Counted from the stretch's first letter, positions 1 to 5,221 are shown. The stretch: 5,409 bases of DNA from Candidatus Nomurabacteria bacterium (GCA_003157195.1 PMIU01000061.1:1-5409); one strand, 5' to 3'. The notes: generated from the letters alone by a model not told the origin. Numbers and translations are program-made.

Positions 1-102
1 ATTTATAAAGCAATCTATCTCCGCAAGCTTGCGGAGCGAACTGCTCGCCTACCCCGCCTGCGCAAGGCTTTCTAAATAACAATTTTCAAGATCTCCAGAT
101 TC
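1..102. repeat. GC-rich palindromic intergenic spacer, probably a dispersed repeat
   Basis: No coding frame is recognisable here. An exact 18-bp palindrome, CTCCGCAAGCTTGCGGAG, lies at 19-36. It is followed by a GC-rich tract with a second small hairpin (GCCT at 56-59 pairing with AGGC at 65-68). The first arm (25-31) can also pair with 61-70 if a bulge is allowed. The segment is much GC-richer than the AT-rich sequence after it (69-102). Neither hairpin is followed by a T-run, so an intrinsic terminator is unlikely. The inference is a dispersed palindromic element of the kind common between genes in small-genome uncultured bacteria. Only one copy is visible, so its repetitive nature is not shown. 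Confidence 0.4.
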
Positions 103-378
103 ATGAACCATCTCTTAGAGTTTTACGGAACCGAATGCCCTCACTGCATTTCTATGCATGAGTTGGTGGAACGTCTAGAAAAGGAAGAGGGTATAAAAGT
201 TGAAGGCGTCGAAGTCTGGCACAATGAAGAAAACGAAAAACGATTATTGGAATTGGACAAAGATATGTGTGGTGGAGTGCCATTTTTCTATAATACGCAA
301 ACAAAAAAATTCATCTGCGGGGATGAAAGCTATGAAGTTTTGAAAAAATGGGCCAAGGGAGAGGAATTCACCCAATAA
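103..378 (+). CDS. Small thioredoxin/glutaredoxin-fold protein with a CPHC motif
   Basis: This 91-residue protein is probably a cytosolic thiol-disulfide oxidoreductase of the thioredoxin superfamily. An N-terminal beta strand (LLEFYG, residues 4-9) leads into the redox motif C12-P-H-C15 at the start of a helix. A second strand lies near residues 31-39. The cis-proline that closes the active site is P60 in GGVPFF (57-62), followed by a strand and a C-terminal helix. CPHC is the dipeptide known from DsbA, but there is no signal peptide and no DsbA helical insertion, so only the bare fold is present. Two further cysteines, C56 and C72, flank the cis-Pro strand and might bind metal or form a second disulfide. 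No convincing Shine-Dalgarno precedes the ATG. That start is chosen because it sits just before the first strand. The gene converges on the ABC permease, with 10 nt between stops and no terminator between them. Its substrate is unknown. Confidence 0.85.
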   Translation: MNHLLEFYGTECPHCISMHELVERLEKEEGIKVEGVEVWHNEENEKRLLELDKDMCGGVPFFYNTQTKKFICGDESYEVLKKWAKGEEFTQ

Positions 379-388
379 AATTTTTAAA

Positions 389-1138
389 CTAGATTTGCAC
401 TCTGGAAAACAAGTAACTTCCGACAGACAAAAATACCAAAGTGATTATCGCGAGGACAGAAATGTCCAAAGTCAAACTATAAACTCCGGAATGGGAAAGT
501 AAAATTCTAAAAGCATCTATACCATAAGACAGTGGGTCAAATTTGGTAATAATAATCAAAACCGACGGAAGCCCTGATAGGGGGAACAAAGCGCCAGAAA
601 GAAAAAACAACGGCATAACTAAAAAGTTTATGATTAGTTGAAAGCCCTGCATGTCCTCCAGCTGAGAAGCGATGGCCGTGCCAAGCGCGGTGAACATTGT
701 GCCGACCAGAAGCATTACTAAAACCGCTGGTAAAACCAAGAACCAATTATACGGGCGAAAACTTGTAAATATTAAAGCCAAAATAAAAACCACCATGCCT
801 TGAATTGCCGCAATCGTGGCGCCGCCCAAGGTTCGGCCGATCATAATATTGAAACGCGACACTGGCGCCACCATGGTTTCTTTTAAGAAGCCAAATTGGC
901 GATCCCAAATAACTTGAATACCGGAAAAAATGGAAGTGAAAATAATACTCATCCCAATAATTCCCGGAGCCAAAAAATTCATATAATTTCCTTCGCCGGC
1001 TTTTTGAAAAGTTGAACCTAGACCATAACCCAGAGCCAAAAGGAAAAGAATCGGCTGGCCCAAAGATCCAACCATTCTGGATTTAGAGCGCCAGTAACGT
1101 TTTAATTCTCTCAGCCACATTATGTAAATAGTTTTCAT
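389..1138 (-). CDS. ABC-2 type transporter permease, DrrB/NodJ-like
   Basis: This 249-residue integral membrane protein would form the translocation path of an ABC exporter with the ATPase encoded just upstream. A basic N-terminal amphipathic segment (WLRELKRYWRSKSR, residues 8-21) precedes about six hydrophobic segments: near 24-43, 55-77, 103-126, 131-157, 163-189 and 222-245. The cytoplasmic loop after the second segment reads FLKETMVAPVSR (84-95), which matches the conserved loop of the DrrB-type ABC-2 family. Length and topology are normal for that family. The ATG lies 24 nt after the ATPase stop with no clear Shine-Dalgarno, so translation probably depends on co-transcription. DrrAB-type systems export drugs, lipids or polysaccharides. 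The substrate cannot be read from the sequence. Confidence 0.93.
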   Translation of the reverse strand: MKTIYIMWLRELKRYWRSKSRMVGSLGQPILFLLALGYGLGSTFQKAGEGNYMNFLAPGIIGMSIIFTSIFSGIQVIWDRQFGFLKETMVAPVSRFNIMIGRTLGGATIAAIQGMVVFILALIFTSFRPYNWFLVLPAVLVMLLVGTMFTALGTAIASQLEDMQGFQLIINFLVMPLFFLSGALFPLSGLPSVLIIITKFDPLSYGIDAFRILLSHSGVYSLTLDISVLAIITLVFLSVGSYLFSRVQI

Positions 1139-1162
1139 ATAATAAAAAAATTATTTGATTAA

Positions 1163-1966
1163 TTATCTTTTTCCTCCACCGCGCCATTGTCTATGCGCGC
1201 GCAGTTTGTCCGTGGCACTGGCTTCTTCTTCGCGAATAACGTTGCCGGTAAGCTTCAAAAACGCTTCTTCCAAGCTGGCTGTTTGTGTTTGAGCTTTTAA
1301 TTCCTCGGAAGTTCCGGTGGCGATAATTTTTCCATGATCAATAATGGCGATACGTTGCGCAATTTTTTCCGCTTCTTCCATATAATGGGTTGTAAAAAAT
1401 ACTGTAATGCCTTCGGATTTATTAAGTTCCTGTAAATAGGCCCACATATGATTACGAGTTTGCGGGTCCAATCCCAAAGTCGGCTCATCCAAAAATAAAA
1501 CCTTTGGATGATGCAAGAGTCCGCGTGCTATTTCGAGTCGACGCTTCATCCCGCCGGAAAATTCTTTAACTAAATTATCTTTTCTGTCCCATAATTCCAC
1601 AAAATTCATCAATTCTTCGATTCGTTTGCGACGCAGTTTTTTTTCCACATTATAAAGCACGCCGTGAAATTCTAAATTTTCCCAAGCCGTTAATTCATCA
1701 TCCAAGCTGGGATCCTGGAAAACAATACCGAATGAATGACGTACTGCATTCGGATTATTTACTGGATTACTGCCGTTTAATTCTATGTTGCCACTCGTGG
1801 GATGAAGCAAAGTAGTCAGCATTTTTATAGTGGTAGACTTACCGGCGCCATTGGGCCCTAAAAAAGCAAAAATTTCTCCCGTTTTAACCTCAAAAGAGAT
1901 ATCATCTACCGCGACAAAATCACCAAATTGCTTCTTTAAATTTTTTACTTCAATAATATTTGACAC
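1163..1966 (-). CDS. ABC transporter ATP-binding protein, DrrA-like
   Basis: This 267-residue nucleotide-binding subunit powers the adjacent ABC-2 permease. All ATPase motifs are intact: Walker A GPNGAGKST (37-45), Q-loop glutamine Q84 in FGIVFQDPSLDDELT, signature FSGGMKRR (136-143), Walker B VLFLDEP with catalytic E161, D-loop GLDPQ (165-169) and switch histidine H194 in TTHYMEEA. The C-terminal LEEAFLKLTG (about 232-241), followed by an acidic then basic tail (REEEASATDKLRAHRQWR), is typical of daunorubicin-resistance-type ATPases. The start is a GTG. An ATG five bases upstream is out of frame and stops at once, so GTG is the only sensible start. The gene is first in a two-gene operon and has an extended -10 promoter 41-46 nt before the start codon. 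Confidence 0.95.
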   Translation of the reverse strand: MSNIIEVKNLKKQFGDFVAVDDISFEVKTGEIFAFLGPNGAGKSTTIKMLTTLLHPTSGNIELNGSNPVNNPNAVRHSFGIVFQDPSLDDELTAWENLEFHGVLYNVEKKLRRKRIEELMNFVELWDRKDNLVKEFSGGMKRRLEIARGLLHHPKVLFLDEPTLGLDPQTRNHMWAYLQELNKSEGITVFFTTHYMEEAEKIAQRIAIIDHGKIIATGTSEELKAQTQTASLEEAFLKLTGNVIREEEASATDKLRAHRQWRGGGKR

Positions 1967-2006
1967 TACATTTATATACGTTGTTAAAAATTATTCTGGT
2001 GCAGTA

Positions 2007-2015
2007 ATTATAGCA
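2007..2015 (-). promoter_or_regulatory. Extended -10 promoter of the ABC exporter operon
   Basis: Read on the minus strand, TGC-TATAAT is a perfect extended -10 (hexamer 2012 to 2007, TG at 2015-2014). The expected start of transcription is an A near 2000, giving a leader of about 34 nt before the GTG. No -35 match exists at 16-18 bp, because that stretch lies inside the csp terminator stem. Extended -10 promoters are known to work without a good -35. The core is shared with the csp promoter. Confidence 0.6.
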
Positions 2016-2019
2016 TATA

Positions 2020-2051
2020 AAACAAAAAGCCCCTTGCGGGGCTTTTTGTTT
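2020..2051 (-). terminator. Intrinsic terminator of the cold-shock gene
   Basis: A perfect 14-bp stem (2020-2033 with 2038-2051) carries a GCCCC/GGGGC core and a four-base loop (2034-2037). On the minus strand the stem ends in CTTTTTGTT, which supplies the U-tract. The stem begins 8 nt after the csp stop codon. Because the arms are A-rich on one side and T-rich on the other, the element could also act on the plus strand, but no plus-strand gene ends there. Confidence 0.9.
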
Positions 2052-2059
2052 ACTGAATA

Positions 2060-2257
2060 TTACGCACGTTGTACGTTTGTAGCATTCAAGCCTTTTGGAG
2101 ATTCCTCTGTTTCAAAAGAAACAGTATCACCTTCCTTCAGCTCGTCAAAGGTTACTCCGACAAGAGAATTGCTGTGAAAGAATAAATCTTTCGCAAGTCC
2201 TTCTGCTGTAATGAAGCCGAAACCTTTATCAGTGAGTCTTTTTATTGTACCAGTCAT
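2060..2257 (-). CDS. Cold-shock-domain protein (CspA family)
   Basis: This 65-residue single-domain protein should bind single-stranded RNA or DNA in the cytosol as an RNA chaperone. The two nucleic-acid motifs are clear: RNP1 as KGFGFI (11-16) and RNP2 as LFFHSN (25-30). EGDTVSFETEESPKGLNATNV follows the family's last two strands. The usual N-terminal KWFN is replaced by KRLT (6-9), so the aromatic residue normally at the binding face is absent. The same frame is open for 23 more codons upstream, but those codons come from the hairpin region and do not resemble the family, so the ATG at 2257 is chosen. No Shine-Dalgarno precedes it. The gene has its own terminator and a probable long structured leader, so it is likely monocistronic. 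Confidence 0.94.
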   Translation of the reverse strand: MTGTIKRLTDKGFGFITAEGLAKDLFFHSNSLVGVTFDELKEGDTVSFETEESPKGLNATNVQRA

Positions 2258-2283
2258 TGATATTTTTATTATGTTAATAATTA

Positions 2284-2324
2284 CCCCGACGTAAAGTCGG
2301 GGCCCCGATCTAATGCATCGGGGC
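2284..2324. repeat. Tandem GC-rich hairpins in the csp leader
   Basis: Two adjacent hairpins are visible. The first is CCCCGAC (2284-2290) with GTCGGGG (2296-2302) around a five-base loop. The second is GCCCCGAT (2302-2309) with ATCGGGGC (2317-2324) around a seven-base loop. The junction TCGGGGCCCCGA (2297-2308) is a 12-bp palindrome, and the outer arms (CCCCGA at 2284-2289 and TCGGGG at 2318-2323) can also pair, so alternative folds exist. No T-run follows on either strand, so these are not standard intrinsic terminators. They lie between the proposed csp promoter and the csp start codon. Confidence 0.6.
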
Positions 2325-2384
2325 AAATAAGTTGTGTCTAAGAAATCGACGCCATAAACTCTTCTTTACCTACTTTGTCTTCCA

Positions 2385-2414
2385 AGTATAGCATATAACC
2401 ACCTACCTTGTCAA
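2385..2414 (-). promoter_or_regulatory. Sigma-70-type promoter of the cold-shock gene
   Basis: On the minus strand there is a perfect -35 TTGACA (2414 to 2409), an 18-bp spacer and a -10 TATACT (2390 to 2385) preceded by an extended-type TGC. The expected start of transcription is an A near 2378. This gives csp a leader of about 121 nt that includes the tandem hairpins. The match is the best promoter in the window. No transcript data are available here. Confidence 0.65.
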
Positions 2415-2452
2415 ATCCGAAAAGTGTGGTAGTTTTACCATAGATGTATCTT

Positions 2453-2459
2453 GAAAGGA
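2453..2459 (+). promoter_or_regulatory. Shine-Dalgarno site that fixes the PyrE-like start
   Basis: GAAAGGA sits 6 nt before the ATG at 2466. It decides the start, because the open frame could otherwise be extended to a TTG at 2451, which would overlap this site. The same 12-mer, GAAAGGAAAAAC, precedes the next gene. Confidence 0.8.
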
Positions 2460-2465
2460 AAAACC

Positions 2466-3209
2466 ATGAAGCCAATCATTCCACTGCCAGGAGAAGATCT
2501 CCTGGAACTTGGAAAGCGCTGCAACGCAGTCTATGTCTGTCCGAAAGTCGGCTCTGAACGCAAAGGACCTCTAGTTGCATACGCGGGAAAAGACGGCAAA
2601 GGACGGAATCTCGTCGGAGACATCTACTTCAACTTCCGACGAATCGAAGTTCATCCGAAGGCGGTCGAGGCGTATGCCGAGGCTGCCTGTCAGAAACTCC
2701 GCGACCAGGGTTTGCTCGACTCGTTCGACACTGTCTGCGGAATTCCGCAGGGAGGCCGGACATTCGGTCAGATGCTCGCGCTCGTCGCCGCCAAGCGGTT
2801 CGCGTATGCGGACAAGAAGCCGAAACCGACGGAAGCGGGCAAGAAACAGGAATACACCTGGGACCTCTCGCAGTTTGAGTTCGAATCGGGGGAGCGAGTC
2901 GCAATCGCGGAAGATATCTTCAACAACTTCCAGAACACCGACAACACCGTCATGCAAGTGGTAAAAACAGGGGTAGTAATATCTCTCCTGGTTGGTGCGC
3001 TCAACCGCTCGCCGTTCGTGCGAGATCGCTATACCATCTGTGCGGGTAATCCCGGGGAAGACGTTATTCCGGTGGTTGCCGCAATCAATGAGCCGTATCC
3101 CGAGTACAAACAGGACGATCCTGCTGTTGCGAGTGACATCGCTGCCGGCCGGCTCGAACTTGAAGTGAAGAAGAACTGGGCGCGTCTCTGCGCTGCAATG
3201 CAACAGTAA
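2466..3209 (+). CDS. pyrE: PyrE-like phosphoribosyltransferase (probable orotate phosphoribosyltransferase)
   Basis: This 247-residue cytosolic enzyme would join orotate and PRPP to give orotidine 5'-monophosphate, the step before PyrF. A type I phosphoribosyltransferase core is visible: CGIPQGGRT (91-99) fits the pyrophosphate-binding loop, a lysine-rich stretch (ADKKPKPTEAGKK, 115-127) fits the flexible catalytic loop, and RVAIAED (144-150) fits the strand of the PRPP motif with its acidic pair E149-D150. The rest of that motif is atypical: FNNFQNTDN replaces the usual short Thr/Gly-rich loop. The conserved Arg and His of the classical OPRT flexible loop are not evident either. The C-terminal part, about 75 residues including EPYPEY and KKNW, makes it longer than the usual 200-215 residues. 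The orotate role rests largely on the next gene, pyrF, 29 nt downstream. The gene is GC-richer than the surrounding sequence. Another phosphoribosyltransferase specificity remains possible. Confidence 0.75.
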   Translation: MKPIIPLPGEDLLELGKRCNAVYVCPKVGSERKGPLVAYAGKDGKGRNLVGDIYFNFRRIEVHPKAVEAYAEAACQKLRDQGLLDSFDTVCGIPQGGRTFGQMLALVAAKRFAYADKKPKPTEAGKKQEYTWDLSQFEFESGERVAIAEDIFNNFQNTDNTVMQVVKTGVVISLLVGALNRSPFVRDRYTICAGNPGEDVIPVVAAINEPYPEYKQDDPAVASDIAAGRLELEVKKNWARLCAAMQQ

Positions 3210-3223
3210 TTCTCAAACCAAAC

Positions 3224-3230
3224 GAAAGGA
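3224..3230 (+). promoter_or_regulatory. Shine-Dalgarno site of pyrF
   Basis: GAAAGGA lies 8 nt before the ATG at 3239, within the 29-nt pyrE-pyrF gap. It repeats the 12-base leader found before the PyrE-like gene. Confidence 0.8.
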
Positions 3231-3238
3231 AAAACGAT

Positions 3239-4006
3239 ATGAAAAAACTGACGCCGGCGGAACGTCTGATCGTTGCCGCCGATTTCCGACCCACCATTCT
3301 TGAAGGCGACGACGACGCAAGCAGAAACTTGCGGCGCACCTGGGTCAAACAGCAAGTTCTCGCTCTAGCCGACAGCCTCAAAGGAACCGGAGTTTACCTC
3401 AAGGTGAATTCCGCCCTGCGAGCCTGTGGTTACAACCTCATTGACGAGATTCACGATCGCGGTCTCCGGGTCTTCGCCGACCTTAAGCTCTACGACATCG
3501 GCGAGACGCTCGCGACCGACGGTGTGTTCTTGCGCGAAACGAAGCCGGAGCTCTTAACCACGGTTTGCTCCGCCGGCATCGTCGCTATGCAGATGCTCAA
3601 GGCCGAACTGCCGGACACGGAGGTGCTCGGCGTGACGGTCCTCACGAGTCTGAATACAAGCAACGCGCTCGATATGTTCGGTTGCACGGTTGGAGAAGCC
3701 GTCTTGCGCTTCTCTCAATTCGCTGCAGACGCGCCAATCGACGGGCTCATCTCTTCGGCCAAAGAAGCAGAAATGCTCCGGGCAAAATTCGGAGTATTTC
3801 TCTCGCTCAACACGCCAGCAATCCGTCCGACCTGGGCGATTGTCCCTGGCGATGACCAGAATCCGGCTCGCATCATGACGCCGGCCAAAGCGATCAATGC
3901 CGGCGCAGATCGCATCGTTGTTGGCCGGCCAATTACCCAAGCCGTATCACCGTACGATGCGGTGATGCGGACGATCGAGGAGATTGCCCTGGCTATGGCG
4001 GTCTAG
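3239..4006 (+). CDS. pyrF: Orotidine-5'-phosphate decarboxylase
   Basis: This 255-residue enzyme decarboxylates orotidine 5'-monophosphate to UMP, the last step of de novo pyrimidine synthesis. The fold is a TIM barrel, usually dimeric. The catalytic Lys-Asp-Lys-Asp set is complete: K55 in YLKVN, then D81, K83 and D86 in FADLKLYDIGET. The first strand carries the conserved aspartate D15 (IVAADF). The substrate phosphate-binding end is also present: NTPAIRP (191-197, an Ala where TPGIR normally has Gly), DDQ (205-207) and GADRIVVGRPI (222-232), whose R230 contacts the phosphate in the family. It is somewhat longer than the usual 210-245 residues, with about 15 extra residues near 17-35. It shares base composition and leader with the PyrE-like gene and is probably co-transcribed with it. 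Confidence 0.93.
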   Translation: MKKLTPAERLIVAADFRPTILEGDDDASRNLRRTWVKQQVLALADSLKGTGVYLKVNSALRACGYNLIDEIHDRGLRVFADLKLYDIGETLATDGVFLRETKPELLTTVCSAGIVAMQMLKAELPDTEVLGVTVLTSLNTSNALDMFGCTVGEAVLRFSQFAADAPIDGLISSAKEAEMLRAKFGVFLSLNTPAIRPTWAIVPGDDQNPARIMTPAKAINAGADRIVVGRPITQAVSPYDAVMRTIEEIALAMAV

Positions 4007-4024
4007 GTATGGGAAATAACTGCA

Positions 4025-4074
4025 ACCCCCGCTGTATTGGCGAAAGTGGGGGTAAGGGAAATAGTTCTTTTTTT
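4025..4074 (+). terminator. Possible pyrF terminator, first hairpin
   Basis: A 9-bp stem (4025-4033 with 4045-4053, one G-T pair) with a C5/G5 core closes an 11-base loop. The T7 run at 4068-4074 is separated from it by about 14 nt, unless an outer AACT/AGTT pairing brings it closer. An 8-bp direct repeat, GGGAAATA, flanks the hairpin (4011-4018 and 4056-4063). Confidence 0.4.
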
Positions 4075-4089
4075 ATAAATATAATATCT

Positions 4090-4132
4090 AACGACCTCGG
4101 TAACTTTGTTATTCGAGGCGTTGTTTGTTTTT
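4090..4132 (+). terminator. Probable intrinsic terminator between convergent pyrF and the pseudouridine synthase gene
   Basis: The stem pairs AACG (4090-4093) with CGTT (4119-4122), CCTCG (4095-4099) with CGAGG (4114-4118), and an inner GTAAC with GTTAT, with single-base bulges and a small T loop. On the plus strand it is followed by TTGTTTGTTTTT, a good U-rich tail. On the minus strand the tail is AT-rich but has no early T-run, so it serves the pseudouridine synthase gene less well. Confidence 0.6.
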
Positions 4133-4137
4133 GTGGA

Positions 4138-4779
4138 TTAAAGTAACGATTTCAAAAATATTTCCAATTCCTCTCCCTTTATTTCCCGCCTTGCATTCGG
4201 TTTTAAATTTCCCAATTTTATATTCATAATTCTTTCTCTTTTCAGATCGGCTATTTCTTGAAAAAGATTCGCGCACATTCGGCGGATTTGATGTTTCTTG
4301 CCTTCGGTTAAGGTTACCCGGAATTCGAAGTCGTTTAATATTTTCACTTTGCATGGTTTGGTTTGATAACCCTCTATGTTTACTCCGGCTTCCATTTTGG
4401 CTTTAAAATTTGAGCGGAGTTTGTTTGAGGTTCGCACTAAATATTCTTTTTCGTGAATATATTTTGGATTTAAGAGCTGGTCGGTAATGCGTCCGTCATT
4501 GGTCAGGATTAGAAGTCCATGGCTGGCTTTGTCCAATCTGCCAAGAGGGAAGAACCCAACTTTGGGAGAATCTGTTTCTATGCCGATTGGTTTGTTGTAA
4601 GCAAAATACTGGTATTTTTTTTGTTCCGCACCGCGCACTTCTACTTTGTCGTTTTCGTTTACCTGGCTGCCAAGCTCTGCCAACTTGCCATTGATAAAAA
4701 CCTTCTTATTTTTTATAAGCTCGTCCGCGCCTCGTCTAGTAGAGATTTTTTTATCGGCTAAATATTTATTGATTCTCAC
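4138..4779 (-). CDS. rluF: RsuA/RluF-type 23S rRNA pseudouridine synthase
   Basis: This 213-residue enzyme converts a uridine in rRNA to pseudouridine. An N-terminal S4 RNA-binding domain (about 1-48, with INKYLADKKISTRR and VFINGK) precedes the catalytic domain. The catalytic aspartate is D83 in GRLDKASHGLLILTNDG, after the NKPIG strand (62-66). HEKEYLV (109-115), KPCKVK (141-146), HQIRRMC (163-169) and RERIMNIKLGNL all resemble E. coli RluF as remembered, closer than RluB or RsuA, so the 23S target U2604 is a reasonable guess. The loop before the catalytic Asp is about 18 residues shorter than in RluF, and the long basic C-terminal tail is missing. The start is GTG, since no ATG lies in frame near the S4 domain. 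It begins 4 nt after the upstream DUF5666-like stop, so the two are probably co-transcribed. Confidence 0.9.
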   Translation of the reverse strand: MRINKYLADKKISTRRGADELIKNKKVFINGKLAELGSQVNENDKVEVRGAEQKKYQYFAYNKPIGIETDSPKVGFFPLGRLDKASHGLLILTNDGRITDQLLNPKYIHEKEYLVRTSNKLRSNFKAKMEAGVNIEGYQTKPCKVKILNDFEFRVTLTEGKKHQIRRMCANLFQEIADLKRERIMNIKLGNLKPNARREIKGEELEIFLKSLL

Positions 4780-4783
4780 TAAT

Positions 4784-5200
4784 CTACTTTACCACAGGTT
4801 GAGCGATATTGGGTCTAATCTGCACAGCAGTTGCACTGATACTGCCATCAGTATTTGGTGTGCCTGTGACTGATACACTTGTGCCTATTGCCAAGTCAGC
4901 CAAAGTTCCAGTCGCCTGCTTTGTAATCGGAGTGCTTTTATCTAGAAAAATTATTTTGGAACCGCCAGCCTGCATGCTTATGGTAATACTAGTCGCATCT
5001 TTTGAAATAATTTGCCCAACGGTAAATCCGCCAGTGCTTCTTGCTCCTCCTATTCTTCCGGCAAAATTACCAGCGCCTTGACTCCTACTCGTTATGGCTG
5101 CCCGCACATTATTTCCGCCATAAGTCATACCTGCATAAAACACTCCCGCTAAAACTATAATTCCTACAACCACTAAACCAATTTTTTTATTATTGCTCAT
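4784..5200 (-). CDS. Membrane-anchored DUF5666-like protein
   Basis: This 138-residue protein has a short basic N-terminus (MSNNKKIG) followed by one hydrophobic helix (about residues 8-24). A Gly/Ser/Arg-rich linker (about 28-58) comes next, then a small all-beta domain. The domain pattern, FTVGQIISKDATSITI, then GGSKIIFLDKSTPI, ADLAIGTSVSVTGTPN and DGSISATAVQIRP, is that of DUF5666, an OB-like beta domain of unknown function. The helix could be an uncleaved anchor or a signal peptide, so the domain should face outside the membrane. The ATG at 5200 is preferred to an in-frame TTG at 5215, which falls inside a hairpin. It sits 54 nt downstream of a MacB-type permease gene and directly before the pseudouridine synthase gene. 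A role beside the transporter is only an inference. Confidence 0.82.
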   Translation of the reverse strand: MSNNKKIGLVVVGIIVLAGVFYAGMTYGGNNVRAAITSRSQGAGNFAGRIGGARSTGGFTVGQIISKDATSITISMQAGGSKIIFLDKSTPITKQATGTLADLAIGTSVSVTGTPNTDGSISATAVQIRPNIAQPVVK

Positions 5201-5208
5201 ATATTTTC

Positions 5209-5221
5209 CCGCCAAAGGCGG
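5209..5221. repeat. Short hairpin in front of the DUF5666-like gene
   Basis: CCGCC (5209-5213) pairs with GGCGG (5217-5221) around a 3-base loop, 8 nt before the ATG. On the minus strand the arm GGCGGG is the nearest purine-rich stretch to the start, so folding would hide it. There is no T-run after it. It is GC-rich within a strongly AT-rich gap (5222-5254), which holds no clear promoter or gene. Confidence 0.4.

Noticed and set aside
1830..2177. A 115-codon plus-strand open frame over the ATPase start, terminator and csp
   Set aside because: It runs antisense to two well-supported genes and across an intrinsic terminator, with no recognisable motif.
2284..2324. Tandem hairpins as intrinsic terminators
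   Set aside because: Neither strand has a T-run after the stems, and no gene ends beside them.
2258..2326. N-terminal extension of the cold-shock protein by 23 codons
   Set aside because: The extra codons are translated from the hairpin region, resemble no cold-shock protein, and would precede a complete 65-residue domain that already has normal length.
2408..2436. Plus-strand promoter for the pyr genes, with TTGTCA at 2408-2413 as -35
   Set aside because: No acceptable -10 lies 16-18 bp downstream (AGTTTT or TAGTTT). The TTGTCA is largely the complement of the much better minus-strand -35. The real pyr promoter was not identified.
2571..3203. A 210-codon open frame on the minus strand opposite the PyrE-like gene, and similar long frames opposite pyrF
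   Set aside because: These arise because the GC-rich pyr genes have few stop triplets on the other strand. The translations show no family motifs and are rich in Arg and His, while the plus strand has clear enzyme motifs and Shine-Dalgarno sites.
4011..4063. Inverted and direct repeats after pyrF as a recombination or attachment site
   Set aside because: The 8-bp direct repeat is too short and no integrase or matching copy is visible. A terminator explains the hairpin better.
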